Made by a program: the position numbers and the translations under genes
Part shown: positions 23,385 to 34,658 of the stretch, in pieces
How positions within the stretch are numbered: the stretch's first letter is position 1
How the letters are laid out: each line of letters begins with the position of its first letter
The notes under the pieces: model-generated
What the model was told of the DNA's origin: nothing
Database searches by the model: none
Seen by the model: the letters and a program-made list of their open reading frames with translations, nothing else
NCBI GenBank assembly: GCA_964019155.1
Contig: OZ025240.1
Location: forward strand, 24,233,536 to 24,297,535
Direction: 5' to 3'
DNA length: 64,000 nucleotides
Origin: Osedax fenrisi
Lineage: Eukaryota; Annelida; Polychaeta; Sabellida; Siboglinidae

Positions 23385-23800
23385 AAACGTAAAACAATTC
23401 ATTCATTTATTACAAGGAACAATACACAAAATACGGATATGATATAACACGTGAATAATATATATAATAATAAACTGGGAATGCAAGGGTATATTTATAA
23501 TGATAATAATATAAGTATGTATACATATATGATCATATATGATTATAATATACATATATAGTATATGGTATGCGAATATAGAGGTTTCTGTTCATTAAAT
23601 AGCACAGTGTATAATTCCAGATATATATATATATATATATACAAAATTCACGAAGACGATACCGGATCCTAGAGATGATCTTTAACATATTCATGGAGAT
23701 ATTCACCATAGCCAAGCAGGAAGATCATCTTGTTTATTCTGAAATTATAAATTGTATATTAATATAAATCAATTATGATGACACAATCATATGTATATGT
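23385..23800 (-). repeat. 3'-end-like block plus truncated 280-bp unit (copy 2)
   Basis: Near-copy of 5311-5750. On the minus strand AATAAA lies at 23406-23411. The 280-bp unit part (23640-23800) lacks about 30 bp of the core as at 5571-5740, and has no stop before the ATG, giving MAMVNISMNMLKIIS. This shared deletion shows the two loci derive from one truncated ancestor. Confidence 0.8.
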
Positions 23801-23859
23801 GTATACTGTAACTAGTTGTATATAATGAATAATAGACTAGCTGGACCATACAAGTACAA

Positions 23860-24010
23860 ACAGGTGCAAGGTATCGCGTGGTACATTTATCCCTTAGCCA
23901 ATCAGGGAGTGCTGCGTTCCCTAGGCACACACGCAGTGCGTGCGTCAACCTGATTCCTAAAGCAGTAAACATGTTACATAATGGGGTTACTACCAACCGT
24001 GGCAGTATTA
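23860..24010. promoter_or_regulatory. GC-richer dispersed module with CCAAT box
   Basis: TATCGCGTGG, GCCAATCAGG, GATTCC/GTTCCCTAGGCAC and GCGTGCGTCAAC recur in the same order at 60330-60440. The CCAAT context (TTAGCCAATCAGGGAG) is a typical NF-Y site. The end (23980-24008) is repeated inverted at 25450-25480. Regulatory function is inferred from the motif only. Confidence 0.35.
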
Positions 24011-24379
24011 TGATTCTAATAAGGTGAATTTACATTGTAATTTATAAATGGGCGTATGTATAGGCGTATATAGGCGTGGTTATATATACAAGAGTTGTGA
24101 TATATTTACTAATTGGTTATATAACTATATTTTTTATATAGTTTGTAATAACAAGTTTGTAAAAAAAACTTAATTAAATTATTAAATCAATTGAAGCTAA
24201 TTATAAATGAATTTGTATAATATAAAATCAATTTAAATTGAATGTAATGTATAGGCTATATTTCTATATACTTTATAATATAAAGTTTATATATAATATT
24301 AATTTAATGTAATGTAATACATAGGCATGCATATGCATAAGCAAATGACATTATACTTTATAATATAAAGTTTATATAT

Positions 24380-24439
<60 letters not shown>

Positions 24440-24508
24440 ATATTATATATAAGTATACTATAGTATCTATGTATAGGTAATGTATTTATATATACTTTAT
24501 TATAATAA

Positions 24509-24558
<50 letters not shown>

Positions 24559-24870
24559 ATATGATACTATAGTATCATATATAATTATACTATAGTATCT
24601 ATGTATAGGTAATGTATTTATATATTATTTATTATAATAATTATTTATTTATATTTATATATGTGGCTTCGTCTAAATCTTTAAGCATATTTATTACAAA
24701 TATAGATACTATTAATATTAATGGAAATTTGTATTCTCAACATGCTTAAATGTAATGTCGTTATTTTTATAATTTTATTGTTTTTTTAGTTTTCGTTTTC
24801 GTTTTGTACTTTATTTGGGTATTTGATCTTACAAGCTGTATACTCATTTGATATTCTAGGTGTGGAGAGA
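24010..24870. other. AT-rich repeats, no gene
   Basis: (AT)n tracts at about 24370-24436 and 24520-24556, and a repeated word TATACTATAGTATCTATGTA plus AGGTAATGTATTTATATA present three times (24455, 24588, 25226). Confidence 0.5.
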
Positions 24871-24879
24871 TGTCAAAAA

Positions 24880-25142
24880 ACCAAAATGCAGGGACCGTCC
24901 ATCCCTCAGGATTTATGGGCATATAATCCTATATGGGCCTGACAAACCCGATACCTCTTCCCTAGTTATTTGATGATGTGTTCAGCACGTTTGATCAACA
25001 TCCCAAATATTGCTTTATTATTATTTTATTTACTTTCGGTGTGTGTAAATCACAACTTATTTATATTTGCTAACTATTATTTATATATTTCTGTCATTAT
25101 TATTTATTGTTATCCATCGTTTTGATTCTAATCAATAAACTA

Positions 25143-25160
<18 letters not shown>
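24880..25160 (+). mobile_element. Probable LINE 3' end with (TATC)n tail
   Basis: A less AT-rich stretch with GGGACCGTCCATCCCTCAGG and TGATGATGTGTTCAGCACG, then T-rich DNA, ends in AATAAACTATTATC and short TATC repeats. A microsatellite tail after a unique 3' UTR is usual for CR1-like LINEs. No coding part is visible, so the assignment is tentative. Confidence 0.4.
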
Positions 25161-25210
<50 letters not shown>

Positions 25211-25449
25211 AGTATTATATATAATTATACTATAGTATCTATGTATAGGTAATGTATTTATATATTATATTTATATATACATAATTAATAAAATAAATTA
25301 GTAGATTTAATTCCATTCAATTAAATTTAACATATAGATATTAATCTGGTTATATAATCAATTAGTGTGTCTGCATCTAAAATATGCAATCACGCGTCAA
25401 TCATTATCTTAAAATATAAACACACCTCCTACAACGTACGCAAATTCAG

Positions 25450-25567
25450 AGTACTGCCACGGTTGGTAATCACCCATAATGGGACGTCCGATATCTAGTT
25501 CGTTAGCATAATATGGAACGTTCCATTATGCTAAGCTGTACAGACTGGTCCATTACGGATAGCCACA

Positions 25568-25604
<37 letters not shown>

Positions 25605-25660
25605 TATACATGACGGGCGGCATACTTTATAAATGAACATCGTGTGTAGGAGGTAATTTA
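25450..25660 (+). promoter_or_regulatory. Dispersed promoter-like module with TATA box
   Basis: GGAACGTTCCATTATGC and CTGGTCCATTA recur at 60500-60545 as GATGTTCCATCATAC and ATGGTCCATTA. TTTATAAATG at about 25629 could be a TATA box. Short frames with ATG follow at 25690 and 25738 with possible donors (GTAGAG, GTAATG), but nothing recognisable is encoded. Confidence 0.3.
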
Positions 25661-25908
25661 CAACTGAATATAGGTGTATGTTGAACCAATGGTGGTTTTA
25701 GGTAGAGGTATTACTATTACAGGAATCAGGGGTGAAGATGAGGGCATCATTGGTAATGGCAAGGTCGTCATTTTATACTATAACTTACATATATGCGAAT
25801 TTATATACACTTAGGTATATCATGTACACCCTATTACTAAATATATATATATACGAATATAATTATATCAACATAACAATATTTAACATGTGTACTATAT
25901 TCATAGAG

Positions 25909-25931
25909 CTAGAGAGAAACTTTCTCTCTAG
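25909..25931. repeat. Palindrome, 11-bp arms
   Basis: CTAGAGAGAAA, one C, then the reverse complement; related to 11857-11878. Confidence 0.75.
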
Positions 25932-26167
25932 TTATGTGACTATATTGCATCATATTGTATATTAATCTAGGTCATCAGGGGATTAAAATTAGACAAAATC
26001 CGGTAATAGTTTATATATAGAGTTTACATAATTACACACACATACATGCACGACGTATGCATTGCACGTACTATGTATAGTTATATAAGTATATATATAT
26101 ATATATATATATATGGATGTATATATTAAATACTAACTTCTGTATCTTGACTATTCAATTTGTCGGA

Positions 26168-26299
26168 CTAGAAGCTGGCAAACAAGTTTAGATACATGGC
26201 ATTCATGAAGACGATACCGGAGGCGATCCCGGATAACATACGGAGGACGTCTAGGGCGGTAACGGAGATGATCTTGAACATATTCATGAATATATTCAT
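26168..26299 (-). CDS. Hypothetical 43-residue hydrophobic peptide, unit 1 of the 280-bp array
   Basis: On the minus strand each full unit has ATG...TAG giving 43 residues: MNIFMNMFKIIS, then DVLRMLSGIASGI and a tail ending NLFASF. Units 26448-26579 and 26728-26859 encode near-identical peptides. Changes among units and in the diverged copy at 5787-5918 are mostly conservative (F/L, I/V, K/N), which hints at selection. The peptide is strongly hydrophobic and amphipathic, with few charges. TAG stands directly before the ATG, so this is either a stand-alone small frame or part of an exon in another register. No family is recognised. A second overlapping frame of about 60 codons is also open, which weakens the case. 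Confidence 0.35.
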   Translation of the reverse strand: MNIFMNMFKIISVTALDVLRMLSGIASGIVFMNAMYLNLFASF

Positions 26300-26447
26300 C
26301 TAGCCAAGCAGGAAGAAAACTACTGATGATCTTAATTATCCTGAAATTATAAATTGTATATTAATAAATCAATTATAATGACACTATAATATTTATATGT
26401 GTATACTAACTTCTAACTTCTGCATCTTGACTATTCAATTTGTCGGA

Positions 26448-26579
26448 CTAGAAGCTGGCCAACAAGTTTAGATACATGGAATTCACGGAGACGATACCGG
26501 AGGCGATCCCGGATAGCATACGGAGGACGTATAGGGCGGTAACGGAGATGATCTTGAACATATTCATGAAGATATTCAT
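26448..26579 (-). CDS. Hypothetical hydrophobic peptide, unit 2
   Basis: Same 43-residue frame as unit 1, with Asp17 changed to Tyr and two changes to Ser near the end (IVSVNSM). Start and stop positions are conserved exactly. Confidence 0.33.
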   Translation of the reverse strand: MNIFMNMFKIISVTALYVLRMLSGIASGIVSVNSMYLNLLASF

Positions 26580-26727
26580 CTAGCCAAACAGGAAGCAAAC
26601 TACTGATGATCTTAATTATCCTGAAATTATAAATTGTATATTAATAAATCAATTATAATGACACTATAATATTTATATGTGTATACTAACTTCTAACTTC
26701 TGCATCTTGACTATTCAATTTGTCGGA

Positions 26728-26859
26728 CTAGAAGCTGGCCAACAAGTTTAGATACATGGCATTCACGAAGACGATACTGGAGGCGATCCCGGATAGCATA
26801 CGGAGGACGTCTAGGGCGGTAACGGAGATGATCTTGAACATATTCATGAAGATATTCAT
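26728..26859 (-). CDS. Hypothetical hydrophobic peptide, unit 3
   Basis: Same 43-residue frame; one change (SGIASS) from the consensus of the units. The next unit (27008-27111) keeps the C-terminal part but is cut by the insertion at 27114. Confidence 0.33.
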   Translation of the reverse strand: MNIFMNMFKIISVTALDVLRMLSGIASSIVFVNAMYLNLLASF

Positions 26860-27289
26860 CTAGCCAAGCAGGAAGAAAACTACTGATGATCTTAATTATC
26901 CTGAATTTATAAATTGTATATTAATAAATCAATTATCATGATACTATAATATTTATATGTGTATACTAACTTCTAACTTCTGCATCTTGACTATTCAATT
27001 TGTCGAACTAGAAGCTGGATAACAAGTTTAGATACATGGCATTCACGAAGACGATACCGAAGGCGATCCCGGATAGCATACGGAGGACGTCTAGGGCGGT
27101 AACGGAGATGATACCCTACAAACAATTTATGTTAAAAGTACATGGATTCAATGAATATGGTACATACGGCTACAACATAATATACGTAGATACTCTGTAG
27201 AATCTATGTAGTTCCATCAACATATTATGTAGATTTTATGTAGAAAAAGCTGACAATTTATCAACATAACTGTCTACATAATTTCTACA

Positions 27290-27530
27290 TGGTTTCTACA
27301 CTCATATTATGTTGCTAGTTACACGATTTCGACATAGATTCTACATAGCTTCTACATTCGTATTATGTTGCTGGTTACACGATTTAGACATATATTCTAC
27401 ATAGCTCCTACACTCATATTATGTTGCTAGTTACAGGATTAAGACATAGATTCTACATAGCTTCTACACTCATATTATATGGCTGGTTACATGATTTCGA
27501 TATAGATTCTACATAGCTTGTACTAGTAAA
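27290..27530. repeat. Left subterminal repeats, 56-bp period
   Basis: GACATAGATTCTACATAGCT recurs at 27331, 27387, 27443 and 27499 (exactly 56 bp apart), each followed by ACTCATATTATGTTGCTGG variants. Confidence 0.9.
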
Positions 27531-27599
27531 TTCTACATTCATATTATGTTTATTATATATAAAATTTAACTAATCAAATCACGGAGAGACCATATAACA

Positions 27600-27770
27600 A
27601 ATAATGAGTTCTACGGCAGCATTCCAAGAATAACCGATACAATACGCGAACAACGACTGAGGTACTCCGGTCACTGCTGGAGAAACAGAAGTAGAAGTGA
27701 TTGAAGTATTACATTGGAACCCACTACACAGACGACGGTCTTGAGGACAGTGAGTCTTGAGGACAGTGAA
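27600..27770 (+). pseudogene. LINE C-terminal fragment
   Basis: NEFYGSIPRITDTIREQRLR then YSGHCWRN, followed in another frame by VLHWNPLHRRRS. This matches the region downstream of reverse transcriptase in a widespread invertebrate LINE group (usual pattern LYG.LP..S..I..RRLR.AGHC.RH, then L..W.P.HG.RRRG). Two frames and stops show decay. Confidence 0.75.
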
Positions 27771-28359
27771 GACATACTTATTTGTTTACGTATATATTAT
27801 ATGAAAATAGAAATAAAACATTACATCATTTAAACATTTATTTGGTTTAAGTCTTTTGTTAGACCTATGCCACAATAAATCTCCAATTGCCTGGCCAATA
27901 TCTTTGGTCGAAACTTCGTTTGAGGAAATCTTCTCATCTATTTAAGAACTTTAACCACCATTCTTAAGTACTTAGTTCAGACTGTAATAAATATATTAAA
28001 AAATAAATGTAATATTTATTAGATAATAATTAATACATAATGTTATCTTTTAATTATTTATGAGGGGCTTTTAATTATTTATTAAAATATAATTTTTTCT
28101 ATGGAAATAGTTAATTAATAATAGTAAAGAAAATAAAATATAAATAATTTTATATTATGGAGATCTTTTTAATTTGTATAAATTTAATTTATATAATTTA
28201 AATTATTTATCATTACAGATAACTAATTGAGGTATATATTATAGTTCATTCATACTAACATTACATAATTCATCTTGTAGTATTGAGTACAGGGAAATCT
28301 TCTCATCTTTTAAAGAACTTTAACCACAATTCTCGATTATGATGAATCATACTGTAATA

Positions 28360-31300
28360 AAGATAATAGTTGTAATATTTAAGACTTTTAATTATTTATA
28401 AAAATATAATTTTTTATTTGGAAATATTTAATTATAATTAATAAATAATTGTATACATGAGGGCTTTACATTTGTAGATATAATTATTAACTGGAGGGAT
28501 TTATTAAGAAAGACATGTTATTTATAAAAATATTTTGTTTTGGAAATTATTAAATATTGTAAATTATTAATTATTAGGTTTTTTGATTTATGTATACATT
28601 TTTTTTTAATATTTAATAAATTAGTGGATATTATATTATATTATTATTATGATATTATTATATTTATGATATTATATTTCAAAAAATATTTTAAAATATT
28701 TTTATTAAAATGTATAATTTTTTTTTTTATAAAATGTCAACAAATATTTTAAATATATTTCAAAAAAAATCTCATTATTTATGAGGGGCTTTTAATTATT
28801 TATTAGTAAATAAAATAAAATATAAATAATTGTATATTATGGAGGGTAATTTATCGCTTCAGTAAGATAATATTAGAAAACATGTAATATAATTCAATAC
28901 AAAAAAAATTAACTTAATTCGTAAAATATTGAATAGTCAATATGACTTTTAATTTTAACATATTTTAACAATTTTAACAATTTTAACAAAATTTTACAGA
29001 TTGATAGGAAATCTTATAATGGAGTAGATACAAAATTAATTCAATACATTTTTTAATATACTTCCTATTAATGAATTTTGTCATATGATATATATGTACT
29101 AGAATTAAATATTATTAACAGAATAGCTGACATTTTTTTTTTTTAATAATAATTTCTTTATAATTTTATCATTTCTAGGATTAAACTTTTTATGTTTATT
29201 ATTTATTGAATATTTTTGGTTTTTTGTTTTTAATCAAAAATAAAATTAAGATCAAGTTTATTTTATTCTTAATAAATGTATAATATATATTTACTGTGTG
29301 ATTATAAAAAAAAATGTGTTCAAATATTTTTCTAGGAATAATTTGAATTTTAATGATTTCTATAGAAAAAATAAATATTTTCAAGGAAAGATGAATAAAA
29401 AATGTCTACGACCTAGTCAATTTTATTTTTTTTTACCATAATATAATTTAAATTATCATTGAGATGAATGCAATAAAAACATTTTTATATTATATTTTTT
29501 TCTAATTTAAAAAAAATAAAAATATTTTTAACTATACAAAATTTAAAATCTGATTTTGTTAGATCCATATTTTGAATTAAATATACTTAAGTCTCTTAAA
29601 TGCATATTAAATATATAAATAAAGTAGAAGACGATATCATTTAATTGGTTGTCAAGGTAAAACTAAAGATAAATAAATGTTACGCATGCGCAGTAAATTT
29701 AATTATAAAACAAGTATTTTTCCTATAAAATGTTATTAAACATCATATTGACAACTCAATTGAGTATAACACAATTTGTAGTTGATACACTACTGTTATA
29801 TATTATATGTTTATAGTTTTTACTGAAGCAACATATTTAATGACTGACGAGCCACCCTAATGGAGGGATTTTTAATTTGTATAAAGATATAATTTAAATT
29901 ATTTATCATTACAGATAATAACTAATTGAGATATATATTATAGTTCATACATACATACATACATAGTTCATTCATACTAACATTACATAATTCATCTTGT
30001 AGTACTGAGTATAGGGAAATCTTCTCATCTTTTAAAGATACTTTAACCACCATTTCGATTATGTTGAATCAGACTATAATAAAGATAATAATTGTAATAT
30101 TTAAGACTTTTAATTATTTATAAAAATATAATTTTTTATTTGGAAATATTTAATTATAATTAATAAATAATTGTATACATGAGGGCTTTACATTTGTAGA
30201 TATAATTATTAACTGGAGGGATTTATTAAGAAAGACATGTTATTTATAAAAATATTTTGTTTTGGAAATTATTAAATATTGTAAATTATTAATTATTAGG
30301 TTTTTTGATTTATGTATACATTTTTTTTTAATATTTAATAAATTAGTGGATATTATATTATATTATTATTATGATATTATTATATTTATGATATTATATT
30401 TCAAAAAATATTTTAAAATATTTTTATTAAAATGTATAATTTTTTTTTTTATAAAATGTCAACAAATATTTTAAATATATTTCAAAAAAAATCTCATTAT
30501 TTATGAGGGGCTTTTAATTATTTATTAGTAAATAAAATAAAATATAAATAATTGTATATTATGGAGGGTAATTTATCGCTTCAGTAAGATAATATTAGAA
30601 AACATGTAATATAATTCAATACAAAAAAAATTAACTTAATTCGTAAAATATTGAATAGTCAATATGACTTTTAATTTTAACATATTTTAACAATTTTAAC
30701 AATTTTAACAAAATTTTACAGATTGATAGGAAATCTTATAATGGAGTAGATACAAAATTAATTCAATACATTTTTTAATATACTTCCTATTAATGAATTT
30801 TGTCATATGATATATATGTACTAGAATTAAATATTATTAACAGAATAGCTGACATTTTTTTTTTTTAATAATAATTTCTTTATAATTTTATCATTTCTAG
30901 GATTAAACTTTTTATGTTTATTATTTATTGAATATTTTTGGTTTTTTGTTTTTAATCAAAAATAAAATTAAGATCAAGTTTATTTTATTCTTAATAAATG
31001 TATAATATATATTTACTGTGTGATTATAAAAAAAAATGTGTTCAAATATTTTTCTAGGAATAATTTGAATTTTAATGATTTCTATAGAAAAAATAAATAT
31101 TTTCAAGGAAAGATGAATAAAAAATGTCTACGACCTAGTCAATTTTATTTTTTTTTACCATAATATAATTTAAATTATCATTGAGATGAATGCAATAAAA
31201 ACATTTTTATATTATATTTTTTTCTAATTTAAAAAAAATAAAAATATTTTTAACTATACAAAATTTAAAATCTGATTTTGTTAGATCCATATTTTGAATT

Positions 31301-31803
31301 AAATATACTTAAGTCTCTTAAATGCATATTAAATATATAAATAAAGTAGAAGACGATATCATTTAATTGGTTGTCAAGGTAAAACTAAAGATAAATAAAT
31401 GTTACGCATGCGCAGTAAATTTAATTATAAAACAAGTATTTTTCCTATAAAATGTTATTAAACATCATATTGACAACTCAATTGAGTATAACACAATTTG
31501 TAGTTGATACACTACTGTTATATATTATATGTTTATAGTTTTTACTGAAGCAACATATTTAATGACTGACGAGCCACCCTAATGGAGGGATTTTTAATTT
31601 GTATAAAGATATAATTTAAATTATTTATCATTACAGATAATAACTAATTGAGATATATATTATAGTTCATACATACATACATACATAGTTCATTCATACT
31701 AACATTACATAATTCATCTTGTAGTACTGAGTATAGGGAAATCTTCTCATCTTTTAAAGATACTTTAACCACCATTTCGATTATGTTGAATCAGACTATA
31801 ATA
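28360..31803. repeat. Tandem duplication, two 1,722-bp units
   Basis: 28360-30081 and 30082-31803 are almost identical base for base, including long A/T homopolymers. A third, partial and more diverged unit continues to about 32290, and older copies of its start lie at 27900-28290. Low-complexity frames inside (28540, 30262 and others) are AT noise. Recurrent words are ATGAGGGGCTTTTAATTA and TTATCATTACAGATAA. Confidence 0.93.
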
Positions 31804-32684
31804 AAGATAATAGTTGTAATATTTAGACCTAGAAATATTTAATTATAATTAATAAATAATTGTATACATGAGGGCTTTACATTTGTAGATATAATTATTA
31901 ATTGATGAGGGATTTATTAAGAAAGGCATGTTATTTATTTTAAAAAAATGTTTTGTAAATTATTAATTGTTATTTTTTATTTATGTAGAAAAATATATTT
32001 TTTTAATATTTAATAAATTAGTGGATATATATTTCAAAAAATTATTTAAAATATTTTTAATAATACATTTATAAATTTTTTTTATCAAATATCAAAAAAT
32101 ATTTAAAATATATTTCAAAAAAATTCCCATTATTTATGAGGGGCTTTTAATTATTTATTAATTAGTAAATAAAATAAAATATAAATAATTTTATATTATG
32201 GAGGGCTTTTTAATTTGTATAAAGATATAATTTAAATTATTTATCATTACAGATAATAACTAATTGAGGTATATTATATATATTTTTTTTTTTTGGAAAT
32301 TATTTATGTAGAAAAATATTTTTTTTTTAATATTTAATAAATTAGTTTATTAGATAAATATTTAAAAATATTAAAACATATTTTTAATAAATGTATACAT
32401 TTTTTTAATAAAATTCAAATAATATTTAAAATATATTTCAAAAAATTCCGACAAATATTTCAAAAAAAGCGTAGTGAAATCAAATTTATTTTTCGTGTTT
32501 TTATTGATGAGGTACGAATTTTAAAATTCTAACAATTCAGGTGAAAATGGTTCAATACATTTTTTAAAATGTATTTTTAAACAAAATATTAATATACATT
32601 TTTAATAAATCATTGCATTCTTTTAAATCAATATATATATATACATATATAAAATGTATATTATACATATACATATATTTATAA

Positions 32685-33494
32685 AGCTGCGTTCACATAT
32701 AGTAACTTTGCTGCAAAATCGCAGCAACTTTGCAGCAAAAATCATGACGAACAAAATCGCCAGGTGTGAACACCACGGCAAAATTTGCAGCAAAAAACAT
32801 TCACGTGCAAAATCACTGCAAAATCGCAGCAACTTTGCAGCAAAATTAATAGCAAACATGTTTGCTATATGTGCAAAATGTTGTCCAAACGCAAAGACTT
32901 TTCTATAATTATTGATAAACAATAAATAAGCATTATTAAAAATATCGGAAGAAATTAATAAATTATCAAATATAATCTTGTTTTACGAGAGTCACATATG
33001 TTTATGGGATCCCGCGAATCGGGACTACTATAATAAAATTATTTAAAAAAAGCTGTTGCAGGAAATAGCACTGGATGTCTTATATTTCTTTTTATATTAA
33101 AATATCCACTTAATAAATATTTTGCTATAATTTTTCTATTATTAACATTATTATTATTATAATTTGAGTAATACTTATGAAATGCATTATAATTTAAAGA
33201 AAATTTCATGTTATATTTATATGACTATTATCTTTAAGTATAAACGTAACAAATTATGTAAATCAAATTTTATAATAATAAAATAAATTTATAATTGAAA
33301 TAATAAATAATTGTATTATCGCAAGTGTAACGTTCAAAGTTCAAAGTTCGACAAAATTGTAGACGAAAATGTTTGCTAGGTGTGAACACTCCGGCGAAAT
33401 CGCTGCGATTTTGCTGAGTATTTTGCTGCAAAATAGTTTGCAAAATTCTATCTCGACGATTTTGCAAGCAAAATCGCTATATGTGAACGCAGCT
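32685..33494. mobile_element. PIF/Harbinger-like MITE, 810 bp
   Basis: The terminal inverted repeats AGCTGCGTTCACATATAG (18 bp, perfect) are flanked by the 3-bp direct repeat TAA, which fits the TWA target of PIF/Harbinger transposases. Subterminal GCAGCAACTTTGCAGCAAAA and related words repeat several times. The frames open on both strands here (32623-32922, 32654-32908) follow from these repeats and are not genes. Confidence 0.82.
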
Positions 33495-33762
33495 TAATAA
33501 ACAAATTAAATTGTAAAAATTTTCATATTTATTCAAATATAATTAATTTTTTTAAAGTTAATTCTATTTCTTACAAAAAAACATATATGTATTTTACTTT
33601 TTATTTGGTAAACTATAAATCTATGCAAATAAACATTCAAAAATATTGTAGTTGTCACTATATATATATATATATTGATTATCTGATGATGAATATATTT
33701 ATGTTTTTTAAAAAAAATACCGGAATAATTTAGATTATTATATATATATATAAATATATAAA

Positions 33763-33930
33763 CTAACGAAATTTTATTATTGACGCTCTTGTCTTCATAA
33801 AAGGTATTTTTCCATTCATTCCAGATTTGGAGAAGAGACTCCATAATGAGTTATTCCCAATAGCCTTCATCATATAAGCCAGTGAAAGGGACATATTTGA
33901 CACTGTTCTAACTATGTCAAAAGTATTCAC
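33763..33930 (-). CDS. Putative terminal exon of an unrecognised gene (exon family member)
   Basis: After an acceptor (TTATTTATTCAG) the minus strand is open for 55 codons to TAG. It starts VNTFDIVRTVSNMSL and ends KIPFMKTRASIIKFR. AATAAA follows about 160 bp downstream (33600-33605). The core DIVRTVSNMSLSLAYMMKA aligns residue by residue with DVLRMLSGIASGIVFVNAM of the 280-bp array peptide and with the exon at 35730-35876. Hydrophobic first half, basic tail. No known domain is recognised. It lies inside the 19.6-kb element, 2 kb from its paralogue and on the same strand. The upstream exon was not identified. Confidence 0.42.
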   Translation of the reverse strand: MNTFDIVRTVSNMSLSLAYMMKAIGNNSLWSLFSKSGMNGKIPFMKTRASIIKFR

Positions 33931-34329
33931 CTGAATAAATAAATGTATTATAAAGTATGATATCATAGTTGGTATTCACCTATACACATATTACCACATG
34001 CAATGCTATTACATAATACCATAGCATAATAGCTATAAAGGATAACAATAATGGAGTATACATTAATTTAATTCAGTATTATTATATAATATACTCATAA
34101 TTATCATATGATATATGTCATAGTTTACATAGTGCACATATATATTATTACACATCTATATATGTATAATTCGGGGACAAATGATATTATAGAATTATTA
34201 GAAATGATATTATATATATATATATATATATATAAATATGTATATACACACACACATACATAAATATATACATACTCATAATGACATATGCATATATTCT
34301 ATATATAGAACATATCACTATATTGATAA

Positions 34330-34658
34330 TTAATAATTTAAAATAAAACTATAATTTAATAATATAATCCTATTATCTAAAGCTAAATTGTCCTTAATTG
34401 ATTTTAAATATGCAGATTGAGATTTAGTTATAAAATAATGAAATTTAATATCACTTAGTGTTTTAATTAATAGTATACAATCCTACTATCATCTTTATAA
34501 TCAAATTCTCTAAATAAATTAATTAAATAATCACTAATAATATCTACACTAGGACAGTCATTACAATTCTTTAACATACAAGTTCTATTTTCTATATTAC
34601 AGGCTAATTTTTCTAATAATTCCTTATAATTTATCTTATGGGGTAGAACATTTAACAT
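34330..34658 (-). pseudogene. Fragment of a repetitive transposon-encoded protein (CxCxxC type)
   Basis: The first frame (34467-34658) reads LLEKLACNIENRTCMLKNC then NDCPS. After a frame change, HYFITKSQSAYLKSIKDNL then NRIILLNYSF follows. This order (VC...CM...C..CPG, then H.FI.K.QS.YLK..K..L....+++++D) is that of an uncharacterised protein family repeated in many invertebrate genomes and probably transposon-encoded. The D/E catalytic part beyond is missing. It is placed in the middle of the 19.6-kb element and could be a relic of its own protein or of a nested element. The match is from memory of the family pattern and was not tested by a search. Confidence 0.5.

Larger units (their letters stand above)
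26121..27111 (-). repeat. 280-bp tandem array (about 3.6 units), continued at 46749-46995
   Basis: The landmark TGCATCTTGACTATTC (TGTATCTTG in the first unit) recurs at 26141, 26421, 26701 and 26981, exactly 280 bp apart. Units are over 90% alike by eye. Each has a less AT-rich core (GATACCGGAGGCGATCCCGG, GGACGTCTAGGGCGGTAACG) and an AT-rich spacer that on the minus strand looks like a 70-bp intron (GTTAGT ... TTTATAATTTCAG). The array is interrupted at TA (27112-27113) by the 19.6-kb insertion and resumes at 46749. Confidence 0.93.

Noticed and set aside
23787..23996. 69-residue minus-strand frame
   Set aside because: No recognisable motif. It crosses the GC-rich CCAAT module and is not conserved in the copy at 60.3 kb.
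28540..30474. Identical 70-residue frames at 28540 and 30262 (and 61-residue ones at 29199 and 30921)
   Set aside because: Low-complexity I/F/Y/K-rich translations of AT DNA. They are identical only because the DNA is duplicated.
32623..32922. Overlapping frames of 99 and 84 residues on both strands
   Set aside because: Openness comes from repeated GCAGCAA-type words inside the Harbinger-like MITE.
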